A DNA stretch of 64,000 nt from Daucus carota subsp. sativus (lineage: Eukaryota; Streptophyta; Magnoliopsida; Apiales; Apiaceae): positions 44,824,689-44,888,688 of the forward strand of contig NC_030381.2 of the NCBI RefSeq assembly GCF_001625215.2. Direction: 5' to 3'. The notes below the pieces were generated by a model, which was given only the letters and a program-made list of their open reading frames with translations, had not been told where the DNA came from and searched no databases. The position numbers and the translations under genes were made by a program. Shown in pieces: positions 49,119 to 59,540 of this stretch; position 1 is the stretch's first letter; every line of letters begins with the position of its first letter.

Positions 49119-49700
49119 CTAACAAGAGAACTCCAAAGCACCATCCAGTGCAAAAAGTTCACAATTTAAACAACTTTTACACTGACATCCATCACCGCAA
49201 CTCTTCCTCTGTTTCACAGCCTTTGTTGCAACTGGTATAACAGCTCCGTCAACTTTCATTCCAATCTGCACAGCAGGAGGCTTCACACCATCAGGCAACC
49301 TCTTCCCCGTTTCCATCACAACCCATTTCTCAACATCCATCGTCGACGATTCCAAAACAGTTTTCCAAGGAACTTCGGCCTTCCCCAAGAGCTGTGACTT
49401 TCGGGTTCTTCCAAAGAATGAAATTCCGCTCCTGCATCTAAGTTCAAAAATCACAGTTCCTTCTAATAGCATGCTCCTCATAGACTCTTTGGTTCCAAAA
49501 CAATCTAAGGAGAAAGACTGGTTCCACACCATATTTGAAGATGACACTTCTCGGCTCTGGAATCGGACTCTGTTCTTGTTTCCTGCTGACATGTAGCATC
49601 TTACGAAAAAGCTGCTTCCTGTGGGAATAAGATCGGCATTTCTAGCTCTGATGACACTTAGCTCACAGCTAATAGCTGCTTGATCTTGAAATTTATCCAT
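49119..49700 (-). CDS. C2-domain-like small protein, tandem copy A
   Basis: Single exon, 193 residues. Residues about 10-150 have the layout of a C2 beta-sandwich: CELSVIRARNADL, VRCYMSAGNKNRVRFQSREV, MVWNQSFSLDCFGTKES, a VIFELRCRS strand, LLGKAEVPW, then EKWVVM. The acidic Ca2+-binding loop residues of classical C2 domains are mostly absent, so a Ca-independent lipid or protein contact is more likely. The tail carries five close cysteines (CGDGCQCKSCLNC) followed by ELFALDGALEF. It differs from B-D in an extra residue after IPTGSS and in the ending FSC instead of FF. It is the most diverged intact copy. A hAT-like element sits 160 bp upstream of its start and may have changed its expression. 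Function unknown. Confidence 0.85.
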   Translation of the reverse strand: MDKFQDQAAISCELSVIRARNADLIPTGSSFFVRCYMSAGNKNRVRFQSREVSSSNMVWNQSFSLDCFGTKESMRSMLLEGTVIFELRCRSGISFFGRTRKSQLLGKAEVPWKTVLESSTMDVEKWVVMETGKRLPDGVKPPAVQIGMKVDGAVIPVATKAVKQRKSCGDGCQCKSCLNCELFALDGALEFSC

Positions 49701-49861
49701 GCAAGATTATATAAACTGGTTAATAATTTTTGCTTATGCTTTTGTACGAGTGAGTGAAAGAGAGTTATGAATTTGATGAAGTTGAGGGAGTACTTTGTAG
49801 TATATATAGAGAGATTACAGTTAGTAATTAGCCACTTGATTAGTCTTGGTGTCATTTAAAA

Positions 49862-50733
49862 TAGGGGTGTGCATGGTGCGGTTTGGTGCGGTTCCGGACA
49901 TTAACCGTTACCAAACCGATGAATGCGGTTCGGTTCGGTTAATCATCATTAACCGTAACCGCACCAATTAAAACGGTTTTTCGGTTGCGGTTAACCATTA
50001 GTCGGTTGCGGTTTTTTTCCGGTTTTTCCACTATTATTTGCTACTCTTGTGCATAGTGATTTTTTAAAAAAAATATAAAATTTTCGTGAATATGTGCAAT
50101 ATGTTCGGTTACTATTTATTATTGTTTCTATACGAGGATATGGGAAACATTACATACTTTCATCTAAAAAACTTTAATACACAATAAAAACTAAAACATA
50201 CATATTTTGACAAGAAATTAGATGATGTCAAGTCAATAAAATTACCCAAAATCAACTAATCATGAAATTCAAATAAAAAGTTTTCAAAAAGTACATAAAT
50301 AAAAAAAGTAGAATAGGTTTCATAATAAAATTTGATTAGCAGATTAACAACAGAAATATTTCTGCTTTGTGGCAAATCACAATAGCTCTAGTTTTCGATC
50401 AAGCGCTCCTCCAAATATTTGGGTGCCCAGTTATTTAAGTGACTCAGCAAGTATGCAAGTATGGAAGCAGAACCTCCATATAAAATTAGATGTGAAGTTT
50501 TAAAATGACTAAGGTGCTTTATTAATATTATTAATATATATATATATATATATATTTCGGTTCGGTTAATTTCGGTGCGGTTTTAGCATAAAACCGAAAA
50601 TAAAACCGCACCACTAATTTCGATTTTTTATCTCGGTTATTTTCGGTTTTATTTGCGGTTTGGTTTTTTCCGGTGTGGTTTTTCGGTTTTTTTAGGTTTT
50701 TTTTGCGGTTTCGGTTTTTCCTGCTCGCCCCTA
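49862..50733. mobile_element. hAT-like element (872 bp) in the promoter of C2-like copy A
   Basis: Ends TAGGGGTGTGCATGG and CCTGCTCGCCCCTA are inverted. ATTTAAAA is duplicated exactly on both sides (49854-49861, 50734-50741). The ends are packed with CGGTT and GGTTTTTCGG tracts; the middle is AT-rich. No transposase. Confidence 0.85.
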
Positions 50734-51228
50734 ATTTAAAATAACTAAAAGGTGTTGTCAACTTGTCCTTGATCAAGATTTTGGCTTATCATACTTGATA
50801 GGATCCAAATATGCTGATATGATAAAATATTTATATGTTCATGTGGACTGAAATTCACAAAATGAGATTTTGTTAAGAATCTGTGTGATCGGGCTGAAGA
50901 TAAACAGGCACTAGCTAGAATCCATTAAAATTATGTTTTGTAAAGTCAAAAGATTGTCATCTTTGTGATCCCTGGGCAATCCATGTAGTGGGGGATGTGT
51001 AAGTTTACTGCATCCTTATCTACAAAGTCATTTTTAAAATTTCTGATTCATTATTTCTTAAGTTTTTCATGCTTCTTTATAAAATATATTGATCAAAATA
51101 CAGTTGCTTTTTTAATATCAAGCATATTTTCTTTTCTTGATATGCTTAAATATTTGCTAGCTTATGTTGTCGACAATTAGTATTCAGTTACAAAATTTTC
51201 GTTTTATTTTTTAATAATTTGTCAATTA

Positions 51229-51342
51229 TATTCCTATTTAAATTAAAATTCTGTCTGATTTTTAGAATACAATTTCATGCCGTTTCCTATTTAAATTAAA
51301 ATTCTGTCTGATTTTTAGAATACAATTTCATGCCGTTCTTAA
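51229..51342. repeat. Exact tandem duplication, period about 56 bp
   Basis: CCTATTTAAATTAAAATTCT through ATTTCATGCCGTT occurs twice back to back with essentially no differences, so it is recent. Confidence 0.9.
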
Positions 51343-51644
51343 AATTATCCAATTACATGGATTAAAAATAAGTAAATGCATGGAAGATCTGCGTGGCGAT
51401 GTTGCATTACACGTTAACATCGAGTAGAAATAGAAATATAAACACACCACTGATACTAATAGTTGACTAGTTGATGAAAATGGAAGTTAATATATATAAT
51501 ATCTGGGGGCAAGGTAAAAATATAATGGAGTCCCAACTACATACAGCACATAAGAAATCGAATTTCACAAAAGCCATATTGTTTTTTATCTTTCCAGTTT
51601 CCAATGAGTAAAGCACTGTTGAGCTATTTTATATGAGTCATATT

Positions 51645-51764
51645 CAAGAGAAAACTATTAATCAGAAAATTCTAAAAACTTCTATCATATTTATAGTATT
51701 AGTGAGAAAATTATTAATCAGAAAATTCTAAAAACTTCTATCATATTTATAGTATTAGTTAAGA
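51645..51764. repeat. Near-exact tandem duplication, period about 62 bp
   Basis: The tract from ATTAATCAGAAAATTCTAAA to TTTATAGTATTAGT occurs twice in direct succession. Confidence 0.9.
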
Positions 51765-51949
51765 TTCAGTAATAAAACTGCATATAAAAAATATCTTATT
51801 TATGTATTATATTTTGAAATTACTTCTGAACACATACTTCTATAAACTAATAAAAAGAACGGCCCGTGTAACTTCACTCAAAAATTAAACGTTTTATCCT
51901 AAGAAGTTTTTGATAAATTTGAAATCCTTTTGTTTTACTTCTATACATT

Positions 51950-52200
51950 CCGGAGAAGACATGCATATCCACTGTGAAGATTACCTTTCGCCACTTGATG
52001 AGTCAAGGTGTCATTTAAATAATCAGTACTAAGTTACAAGTGCAGTACCGTCTTCGTCCTATTTTAGTTTTTTAAATATATCTTACAAGATTTTGCTTTA
52101 AAAAACTTCACTAATATGTTTAATATTATATGATTTGTGTGGTGTGAAATGCAGGAAATGAGATTTTGACAATGACTTGTGTGATCCGCTTTCCGTAAAG
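51950..52200 (-). promoter_or_regulatory. Orphan promoter-like block without a gene (unit 1)
   Basis: It matches the sequence upstream of the intact C2-like genes: GCCACTTGATGAGTC followed by GGTGTCATTTAAA, then the recurrent element at 52173-52190. Where the coding start would be (left of about 51950) there is no trace of the gene. A sister block is at 57600-58016. Confidence 0.6.
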
Positions 52201-52301
52201 CTAGCTACTTTGTTCTATAAATTACATTTAATAATTTTGAAGAGTGTTCAAGCCATATAACTGATAGATAATCTATCTAGAATTGCAGTGGGGATCTATA
52301 A

Positions 52302-52683
52302 GAGCATCTCCAAGAGGCTCTTCATTTAGGCTCCTAACTTGAGATTTGAGGAGGGAGAAGCAAAATGTTGCTCCAAGAGACTCTTAAGTGGCTCTTAAAT
52401 CTTAAGAGCCTCTTGTTTCTCTCTCCTCTCTCCTCAAAGTTAAGAGCCACCACATGGCTCCTAACTTATTTTTTCACAATAAAAAAATCTTTCCCTCCAA
52501 TCAACCTCCATCTTTCCCTCTCTTTTGTTATAGTGGAGCCCAATATATGAATAAAATATGAAATAAAGAAGAGATGTAGAGAGTACTGTTGGAGTTTACA
52601 CTCTTAACTTTGTCCTAAATTACTAAGAGCCACATTTTTTATATTATATTTAGGAGTCAACAAGGAGGCTCTTGGAGATGCTC
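52302..52683. mobile_element. MITE family A with TAA target duplication
   Basis: Termini GAGCATCTCCAAGAG and CTCTTGGAGATGCTC; TAA at 52299-52301 and 52684-52686. The duplicated unit at 58083-58110 keeps the unoccupied site: GGGGATCTATAAGTATC. Confidence 0.95.
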
Positions 52684-53963
52684 TAAGTATCTATTATCTA
52701 CATTATTTTCAACAACAAAAATATATGGCTAACTTTAAACGGCAAAAATATAATCAAGTCGAACAAGTACATGAATACATGGTCAGAAACATACAAGCAT
52801 CTAGGTATACCGCTTATCATTATATACACCACTGGTCGATCATGTTTCTTATTTTTGAGAAATAAGTCAATTATTTTGAAAATTTTATACATTTATACTT
52901 TTTCTTTTTTTTGAGTAAAATTTATACTTCTTTTTTGAAAACGCATAATGTATTTTCATATATATGGAAAGTTAAAACTTAGTATTAAACATCTCAAACT
53001 AAAAACTATATAAATACGAAATTTTTCCTTAAACAAGTTCTTGTAAAAAAATTTAAGCCAAACGAAATAAGTTATTTAATTTCCCTATGTTATTTACATT
53101 TTTGCCAACTTCCATTGCACTAGGTTTTGACATTGTTACATTGCCGAGAGTTCGATGGGTTCCTGAAGAGCATTCAAAATGTGATTGGCTCTGTTGTCAT
53201 GCAGAAAACTAATACTTCTAAAATTTTAAGTATTAGAGTAAGTTTTCAAATAAATCTTATGCTCCATATAAATAATCTCGGAACAAGCAATTGAGCTCAC
53301 ATGCACCGGAGCTGCCCTTAGCACTAAAACCCGATGAGTTGGTCGACACATTAGACTTAATAAGAAAGCAACGTTGGGGTCTTCATTAGTTGCAAAATCA
53401 AGATTCCAAATAATCCAGACTAATTAAGTAGTACAAGTTATCTACTAGATTTTGAGAATACTCTGGGCTAGAATAAAATATAAGTGAGCACTTCTTATTT
53501 TCGCCGTTGTGTTGTTTTCATATATTCATGCTCTTCGTAAGACATTTAAATTTCTATGGCCGGAAATGTAACAACTCCTAGAAAAACCCATCTAAGAATT
53601 ATGTTCATAAACATCTGAAAATTGTGCAGTTGATCATGTAGCGTAATTGCTAGATTTTCTGTATACTTCTTTTTACTAGAGGGAGATTATAACAGACTAT
53701 CCTTTTTGAAATGGTTTGATTTTTAAAAAGATTTTAAAAGAACAGTATAGGAATGAGAACGAGGGATATTTTACCCGAAGCAGAATACCTGTCCTACAAT
53801 TCTTATAACAGACTATTCTTTTTGAAATGATTTGATTTTTAAAAAGGATTAAAGAGAACAATAATAATGTGATATGGAGAGAAAGTAGATCAAGACTTTT
53901 GGATGATAGACAGGAATGAGAACCAGGGATATGAAGATGAGTATTGCAAATGATTTGGAAGAA

Positions 53964-54227
53964 GGGTTTTGGTCCGTGACAACTGATTGTCAGGAGGCTT
54001 TATCTAACACACAGCTCCATTATCATTAGATCTGTATTTCAAGGGTATGAATTGAAACTTGTTTTTTTAAGTATCCGCTATAATTTTTTCCTATCCGCGG
54101 AAAATTTCCACGGATACTTAAAAAAACGAACTTTTAATCTGGACTCTTGAAATATTGATCCGACGCCCCTGAAAGTGTGTGTTAAATAATCTGTCCCTGA
54201 CAATCAATTGTCAGGTATCAGGACCCG
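53964..54227. mobile_element. Mutator-type MITE, copy 1, 3' of C2-like copy B
   Basis: Begins GGGTTTTGGTCCGTGACAA and ends TCAGGTATCAGGACCC; flanked by TTGGAAGAA on both sides (53955-53963, 54228-54236). A 9-bp duplication points to a Mutator-like transposase. An inner palindrome surrounds TATCCGCGGAAAATT. Confidence 0.75.
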
Positions 54228-54470
54228 TTGGAAGAAATGATTTACTTATCAACTAGAAATGGATTCTCATTCCGTACCACAAAATGACTACTACAAATAT
54301 AGATTTCAATTCCTGTTAATCGAGCTCATTAATCATAACCAACCAAACAACTCGTTTGATAAATTGACAGCAAATAGGAAAAAAAAAATCATTTCTTTCA
54401 AACAATCTCATATTTAACATTTGCAAATGATTCTGCATCCTAACTAATTAACTATGGGTGTCTCCTTTTC

Positions 54471-55040
54471 TTAAAAGAACTCCAAAGCAGCATCAATTGC
54501 AAATAAGTCACAGTTGACACAATCTTTACATTCGCATTTTTCGCCACATCTTTTAGTTTGTCTAATGGCCTTTGAAATTGCTGGCAGAGCTCCGCCAACT
54601 TTCATTCCGATTTGCACAGCCGGAGGCTTCACACCGTCTGCTAAACTCTTTCTCGAATTCATTACAATCCATTTCTCAGTATCCATCGTTGACGACTCGT
54701 AAACAGTTCTCCACGGTACCTCCGATTTTCCTAGGAGCTGTGACTTTCTTCTTCCGAAAATTGAAATTCTGCTCCTCCATCTAAGCTCAAAGCTCACGGT
54801 TCCTTCAGAGAGCATGCTGCTCATACACTCTTTGGTTCCGAAACAATCTAAGGAGAAAGATTGGTTCCACGCCATATTTGATGATGATACTTCTCTGGTC
54901 TCGAATCGAACTCTATTCTTGTTTCCTGCAGACATGTAACATCTCACGAACAAGCTCCCCGTGGAATTAAATTCGATGTTTCTGGCTTTTTTGATACTTA
55001 ATTCACAGCTCAAAGCTGCTTGATCTTGAAATTTATCCAT
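54471..55040 (-). CDS. C2-domain-like small protein, tandem copy B
   Basis: Single exon, 189 residues, the shortest intact copy. MDKFQDQAALSCELSIKKARN opens the C2-like part (about 10-150), with NMAWNQSFSLDCFG at about 55-68, LLGKSEVPW at 102-110 and the family block DGVKPPAVQIGMKV at 135-148. The tail cysteines are C165, C169, C171, C174 and C177, a compact cluster that could bind a metal, followed by DLFAIDAALEFF. One arginine fewer than C and D in the FGRRKSQ turn accounts for the length. No signal peptide or membrane segment, so probably cytosolic. Its promoter is intact. The role of the family is not known to me. Confidence 0.87.
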   Translation of the reverse strand: MDKFQDQAALSCELSIKKARNIEFNSTGSLFVRCYMSAGNKNRVRFETREVSSSNMAWNQSFSLDCFGTKECMSSMLSEGTVSFELRWRSRISIFGRRKSQLLGKSEVPWRTVYESSTMDTEKWIVMNSRKSLADGVKPPAVQIGMKVGGALPAISKAIRQTKRCGEKCECKDCVNCDLFAIDAALEFF

Positions 55041-55139
55041 GTATAATTATATGGATTATGTGTGTTTGTTGATATTAGTATGAGTAGAAGAGAGTTATAT
55101 ATGAATTTGATGGAGTAGCTTATGGACAGCTTTGCTCTA

Positions 55140-55164
55140 CTTATAGAGATAGAAAATGCATGCA
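55140..55164 (-). promoter_or_regulatory. TATA box and RY-type motif upstream of copy B
   Basis: On the minus strand TCTATAAGTAG (TATAAG at 55145-55140) lies about 100 bp before the start codon, and TGCATGCA (55157-55164), an RY/B3-factor type motif, lies just upstream of it. Both are conserved before copies C and D, which argues that they matter. Confidence 0.6.
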
Positions 55165-56251
55165 CTTGGAGATTACTTTTAGCCATTTGATTAGTCTCTG
55201 TTTGTTTTAAATAATTTGAAGTTATCAACGTCCCACTCAAATACTTTAGTATACTTTACAAGATGTTGGAGTCTTGGAGATTGTTATAATACTCAAGGTA
55301 AAAGATACATGCACCATATTATAAGTTTTTCGTGGAGTGAAACACAACAGGTATTCAAAAATGATTTTGACAAGGATTCGTGTGATCGGCTAAAAGATGA
55401 ATAACATTTGCTAGATTTGATTAGATTGTTGAGCTTAATTAATGACTGGATATTCAAATATTCATGTCAAATGCAAACTCCACGGATGATCCTTCTAGTG
55501 GGAGTTCATACGTGTTTCCTTGCTTTAATTCCACTACTACAAAAAAGAAAACTACTACAAAAAGAGATAAGCGAGGAGCATCAGGTGATCATTAACAACA
55601 AAATTAAACTCATGTTTAAGGTGCTAAATTTGGAGGGCTCTAATTAGTTTGATGCTTAAATAAATATGCAGCGGTCACAAAATATATATGCAGCAACCAA
55701 CCTTGAACCCAGAGACTATAAAATGATAGGTGAAACCAGACAACTATGTTGAAATATTGGATCATTTTATTCTTAGTGTATTCAGATTTGAATTCGAGAT
55801 TATTTTATTCAAATATAAATCAATTTTTAATATTTGATATCCGAATCTAAATCGGATATAAGTAAATATCATGGTTACGTAGTTTGTAATTCATCGAATT
55901 GATCCACTAGTATTAAATATCATTAGTATTTCAACTATTCAAATAATTTTCTTGTCTAAGTTAATTAACTTAATACCGCCAAAACATAATTAATACTTAT
56001 GCAACAAAAATGATATACGTATAATTTATTAAGAATATACAATGATAATTAATGAATCACACTGTATATTCATTTTTTGTGAAAATTTAAACCTAGATAA
56101 GCAAATTAAAAATTTATATAATAGTGATTATTTACTTTAAAATTTAATGAGTTAAGGATATAATCATTGATTATATTTGGATATTCAACTAGCTAGAATC
56201 AGTACATAAATATACTATGAGATCTAATCTAAGCAGGATATAAATATACAG

Positions 56252-56676
56252 GGTAGCACTCCATAATATACCCTCTTATATGGAGTTACATAACACATTA
56301 TTATAAATATAGACATAATATATATTCTATTATATTTTTTATGTAATATAATTACAAATTTTGATTATTAAACAAAAAACTAAGTTATACAATTTTTTTA
56401 TTCCATAAATCATCTAAAATTATGCAATATCTCAACAAGATTCTATAACAGAATAATAATCATCCATAATTATTCTGTTGTAGAATCAATTTCGAAAATA
56501 TACTTTTTTCATCAAATTTTAAGTGTTAAATTACTTAAAACATATATTTGTTATAGTATCCTATATTATAATCACGTTTTATATGTATTCTATAATACAA
56601 TTTATAATAAAATTGATAATTTGCAATGGTGTACTATGTAACTCTACATAAGGAGTCCTTCCCTGAAATGTTGGCC
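56252..56676 (-). mobile_element. (TA)n-type MITE, inverted copy of the 24332-24758 element
   Basis: Begins GGTAGCACTCCATAATATAC and ends CCCTGAAATGTTGGCC. The inner tracts TTATATGGAGTTACATA and TAACTCTACATAAGGAGTCC match the other copy in reverse. It is flanked by short AT-rich sequence. Confidence 0.8.
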
Positions 56677-57355
56677 TAAATATACATACTTGAAATTATG
56701 TTTTATTCGAATTTAACAGCTAGATATAAATTATATATAAAACAAATATGAGATATCATATTTTCAAGTTAAACATAAATCGAGGTAGGGAGATATTAGA
56801 ATGTTTATATTAATGAATTAGTTATATCAATTAAACCATCATATGTGATATTTAGAATAATTTTGATAATAAACCTGAATGATACATATTTTTCATAAAA
56901 TAAATGGGCTGTAATTATTGGACGTGAATGTGTATAAAATATGTTAACTTATGATTCTTAAAATTATCCAATTTCATGAATTTAAAATTGAATATATGAA
57001 TGTCTACAAAATATGTAGGCTCTTGAAATTATCCAATTTCATGGATTTAAAATAGTTAAATGTATAAAAGAACTGCGCGGCTTTAACTGGTGCATTACAC
57101 GTTATAAACGGTGTGTACAGATATAAAAACATCCCTAATACTAAATAGTTGACTAGTTGATGTAAATGGAAGTTACTATAATATCTGGGGCAAGGCAAAA
57201 CTCTAATGGAGTCCCAACTATAGAGAGCACACAAGAATCGAATTTCACAAAAGCCATATTGTTTTTGATCTTTCCAGTTTCCAAAGAGTAAATCACAATT
57301 GAGCTATTTTATATCGAAAAAGTAAATATAATACGTACCACATATATATTTTTAT

Positions 57356-57538
57356 GGGTTTTGGTCCATGACAATCCGTGGAAATTTTCCGCGGATAGGG
57401 AAGTCCTTATCCGCGGAAATTATAGCAATACTTAAAAAACGAAGTTTTAATCTGGATCCCTGAAATAGAGATCCGACGACCCTGGAAGTGTGTGTTAAAT
57501 AACATGTTCCTGATAACCGATCGTCGGGACCAGGACCC
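57356..57538. mobile_element. Mutator-type MITE, copy 2, with 9-bp target duplication
   Basis: GGGTTTTGGTCCATGACAA to CGTCGGGACCAGGACCC, flanked by TATTTTTAT on both sides (57347-57355, 57539-57547). It shares CTGAAATAGAGATCCGACG-like and GTGTGTGTTAAATAA-like inner tracts with the copy at 53964. Confidence 0.82.
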
Positions 57539-57599
57539 TATTTTTATATATTCGTCCTATTATCTTTTGATACATTCGGAATCCTTTTGTTGTACTTAT

Positions 57600-58016
57600 A
57601 TTGTGTAGAGAAGACATGCATATCCACTCTCAACATTACTTTTTAGCCACTTGATCAGTGTGGGTGTCATCTAAATAATTAAAGTACAAGTGTAGTACCG
57701 TCTTCGTCCTATTTTAGTTATTTTAATATACCTTACAAGATTTTGCTTTATAAAATTTCATTAATATGTTTAATATACGATCTATTTAAGAATTTAGATA
57801 TCATTTCAAATTATGAATTTGATAAAGTGACATGTTTGAATATAGAGAAAAAATTGAATTTGAATTTCATATTTAAATAGAATTTGAAATGACAGCTCAA
57901 ATCTGAAATATTTAAAATTTAAGACAAAATATGTGCACATAGACACAATCTTGTATGCATGATTTGTTTTGAGTGAAATGCAGCAAATGATTTGACAAGG
58001 ACTTGTGTGATCCGCT
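57600..58016 (-). promoter_or_regulatory. Orphan promoter-like block without a gene (unit 2)
   Basis: Same order as the 51950-52200 block: TAGCCACTTGATCAGTG, GTGTCATCTAAATAATTA, AAGTGTAGTACCGTCTTCG, then the recurrent element at 57999-58016. About 190 bp of extra sequence (roughly 57775-57965) interrupts it and is absent from the first block. Confidence 0.6.
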
Positions 58017-58499
58017 TTCCCTAAAGTTACTTTCTTCTATAAATTGTATTAATAATTTGTAGAATCCTACTAGAATTGCAGTGGGGATCTATAAGTATCT
58101 TATCATGATCTACATTATTATCAGCAACAAAAACATATGGCTAGGTTTAAATGGCAAAAATGTAATCACGTCCAATAAATACAATACATGGTCAGAAACA
58201 TACAAGCATCTGAGTTAGTATACTCCTTGTATGTTGGATGTCTCTTTATGTTATTTAATTAATTCTATATGTTATTTGCATTTTTGCCAACTTCTATTGC
58301 TTTTGTTCTGACATTTTTACCTTGCCATAGACTTCGATGGGTTCCTGCGCTCGCTGCCCAAGCACTAAAACCTGATAAGTTGGTTGAAACTTGAAACATC
58401 AGACTTAATAAGAAAACAACGTCGGGGTCTTCATTAGTTGCAAAATTAAGATTACAAATAATCGAGACTAATTATTTACAAGTTATCTATTAGGTTTTG

Positions 58500-58672
58500 A
58501 ACACCAAAAAAGTTTTGTCTAACATTGTTGCAGCAGGAACGTGTCGACATACAGTCTGGAACCCGATCCCATTTGGTGAAATCTTTTCATAATTTAACTG
58601 AGCTGGGTAATTCGGATCAGTGATCTTCCACACAAAGGTAAGGAGGCTGGAACAACTCTTGCACTCTGATTT
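58500..58672 (-). pseudogene. Inserted coding-like fragment, family not recognised
   Basis: Compared with the sister unit at 53440-53470, about 173 bp are inserted at TTTTGA. The insert is open on the minus strand for its whole length and reads like protein (CSSLLTFVWKITDPNYPAQL, FQTVCRHVPAATMLDKTF). The edges carry the near direct repeat TTTTGAACAC / TTTTGAGAACAC. It may be a fragment of an exon copied from elsewhere in the genome. I do not recognise the source. Confidence 0.5.
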
Positions 58673-58967
58673 TGAGAACACTCTGGGCTAGAATATTCCG
58701 GCATTGGGCTAGACTATACTTTTATTCATAAAAGAAATTTTAAAAAAAAATGTGTAGAAACATGTTTTTTCCATCTCAAATTTCATATAAAAAGTAATAG
58801 TAACACTTACTAAACTAAGGGAATATTAATATAATTTAGAGAAGAAATTTAGTAAATTAAAGGTAGTAAGCGGGAAAAAATTATAATTTCTTTCAAACAA
58901 TCAAATATACTTTACATTGCATCTAATTGTTCCTCCTAAATAATTAACTACAGGGTATCTCCGTTTC

Positions 58968-59540
58968 TTAAAAGAACTCCAAAGCAGCATCTAGTGCAAA
59001 TAATTCACAGGTGACACAATTTTTACATTCACATTTTTCGCCACATCTTCTATTTTGTCTCATGGCCTTTGGGATTGCTGGTAGAGGCCCGCCAAGTTTG
59101 ATTCCGATTTGCACAGCCGGAGGCTTCACACCGTCTGCTAAACTCTTTCTCGAATTCATTACAATCCATTTCTCTCTATCCATCGTCGATGACTCATAAA
59201 CAGTTCTCCATGGTACCTCCGCTTTTGCTAGGAGGTGTGACTTTCTTCTTCTTCCGAAAATTGAAGTTCTGCTCCTCCATCTAAGCTCAAACATCACAGT
59301 TCCTTCAGATACCATGCTGCTCATAGACTCTTTGGTTCCAAAACAATCTAAAGAGAAAGATTGGTTCCACGCCATATTTGATGATGATACTTCTCTGGTC
59401 TCGAATTGAACTCTGTTCTTGTTTCCTGCAGACATGTAGCATCTCACGAACAAGCTCCCCATGGAATTGAATTCAATGTTTCTGGCTCTTTTGATACTTA
59501 ATTCACAGCTCAAAGCTGCCTGATCTTGAAATTTATCCAT
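58968..59540 (-). CDS. C2-domain-like small protein, tandem copy C
   Basis: Single exon, 190 residues. Closest to B and D. Distinctive residues: NSMGSLF in the first loop (others NSTGSLF), VQFETREV, LLAKAEVPW in place of LLGK, and PLPAIPKAMRQNRRCGEKC before the tail cysteines (CECKNCVTC) and ELFALDAALEFF. The frame is intact with the same start MDKFQDQAALSCEL and the same 3' end as B. The promoter keeps the TATAAG and TGCATGCA pair (59636-59660) and the recurrent element at 59859-59876. Probably expressed; function unknown. Confidence 0.87.
   Translation of the reverse strand: MDKFQDQAALSCELSIKRARNIEFNSMGSLFVRCYMSAGNKNRVQFETREVSSSNMAWNQSFSLDCFGTKESMSSMVSEGTVMFELRWRSRTSIFGRRRKSHLLAKAEVPWRTVYESSTMDREKWIVMNSRKSLADGVKPPAVQIGIKLGGPLPAIPKAMRQNRRCGEKCECKNCVTCELFALDAALEFF

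Larger units (their letters stand above)
50734..54470. other. C2-like array, inter-gene block 1
   Basis: Carries the proximal recurrent element of copy A (50878-50895), a block shared with 57030-57310 and 60890-61200 (GTTGACTAGTTGATG, then CAAAAGCCATATTG), an orphan promoter-like block (51950-52200), a family A MITE, a TTAGACTTAATAAGAAAGCA block shared with 58390, and a Mutator-type MITE. No protein-coding gene recognised. Confidence 0.6.
55041..58967. other. C2-like array, inter-gene block 2
   Basis: Promoter of copy B with its recurrent element at 55374-55391, an AT-rich tract, a (TA)n-type MITE (56252-56676), the shared block 57030-57310, a Mutator-type MITE (57356-57538), the second orphan promoter block (57600-58016) and a captured coding-like fragment (58500-58672). 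Confidence 0.6.

Noticed and set aside
54572-54784. Plus-strand frames inside the C2-like genes (also 59011-59199)
   Set aside because: Antisense shadows shared by the copies only because the coding strand is conserved.
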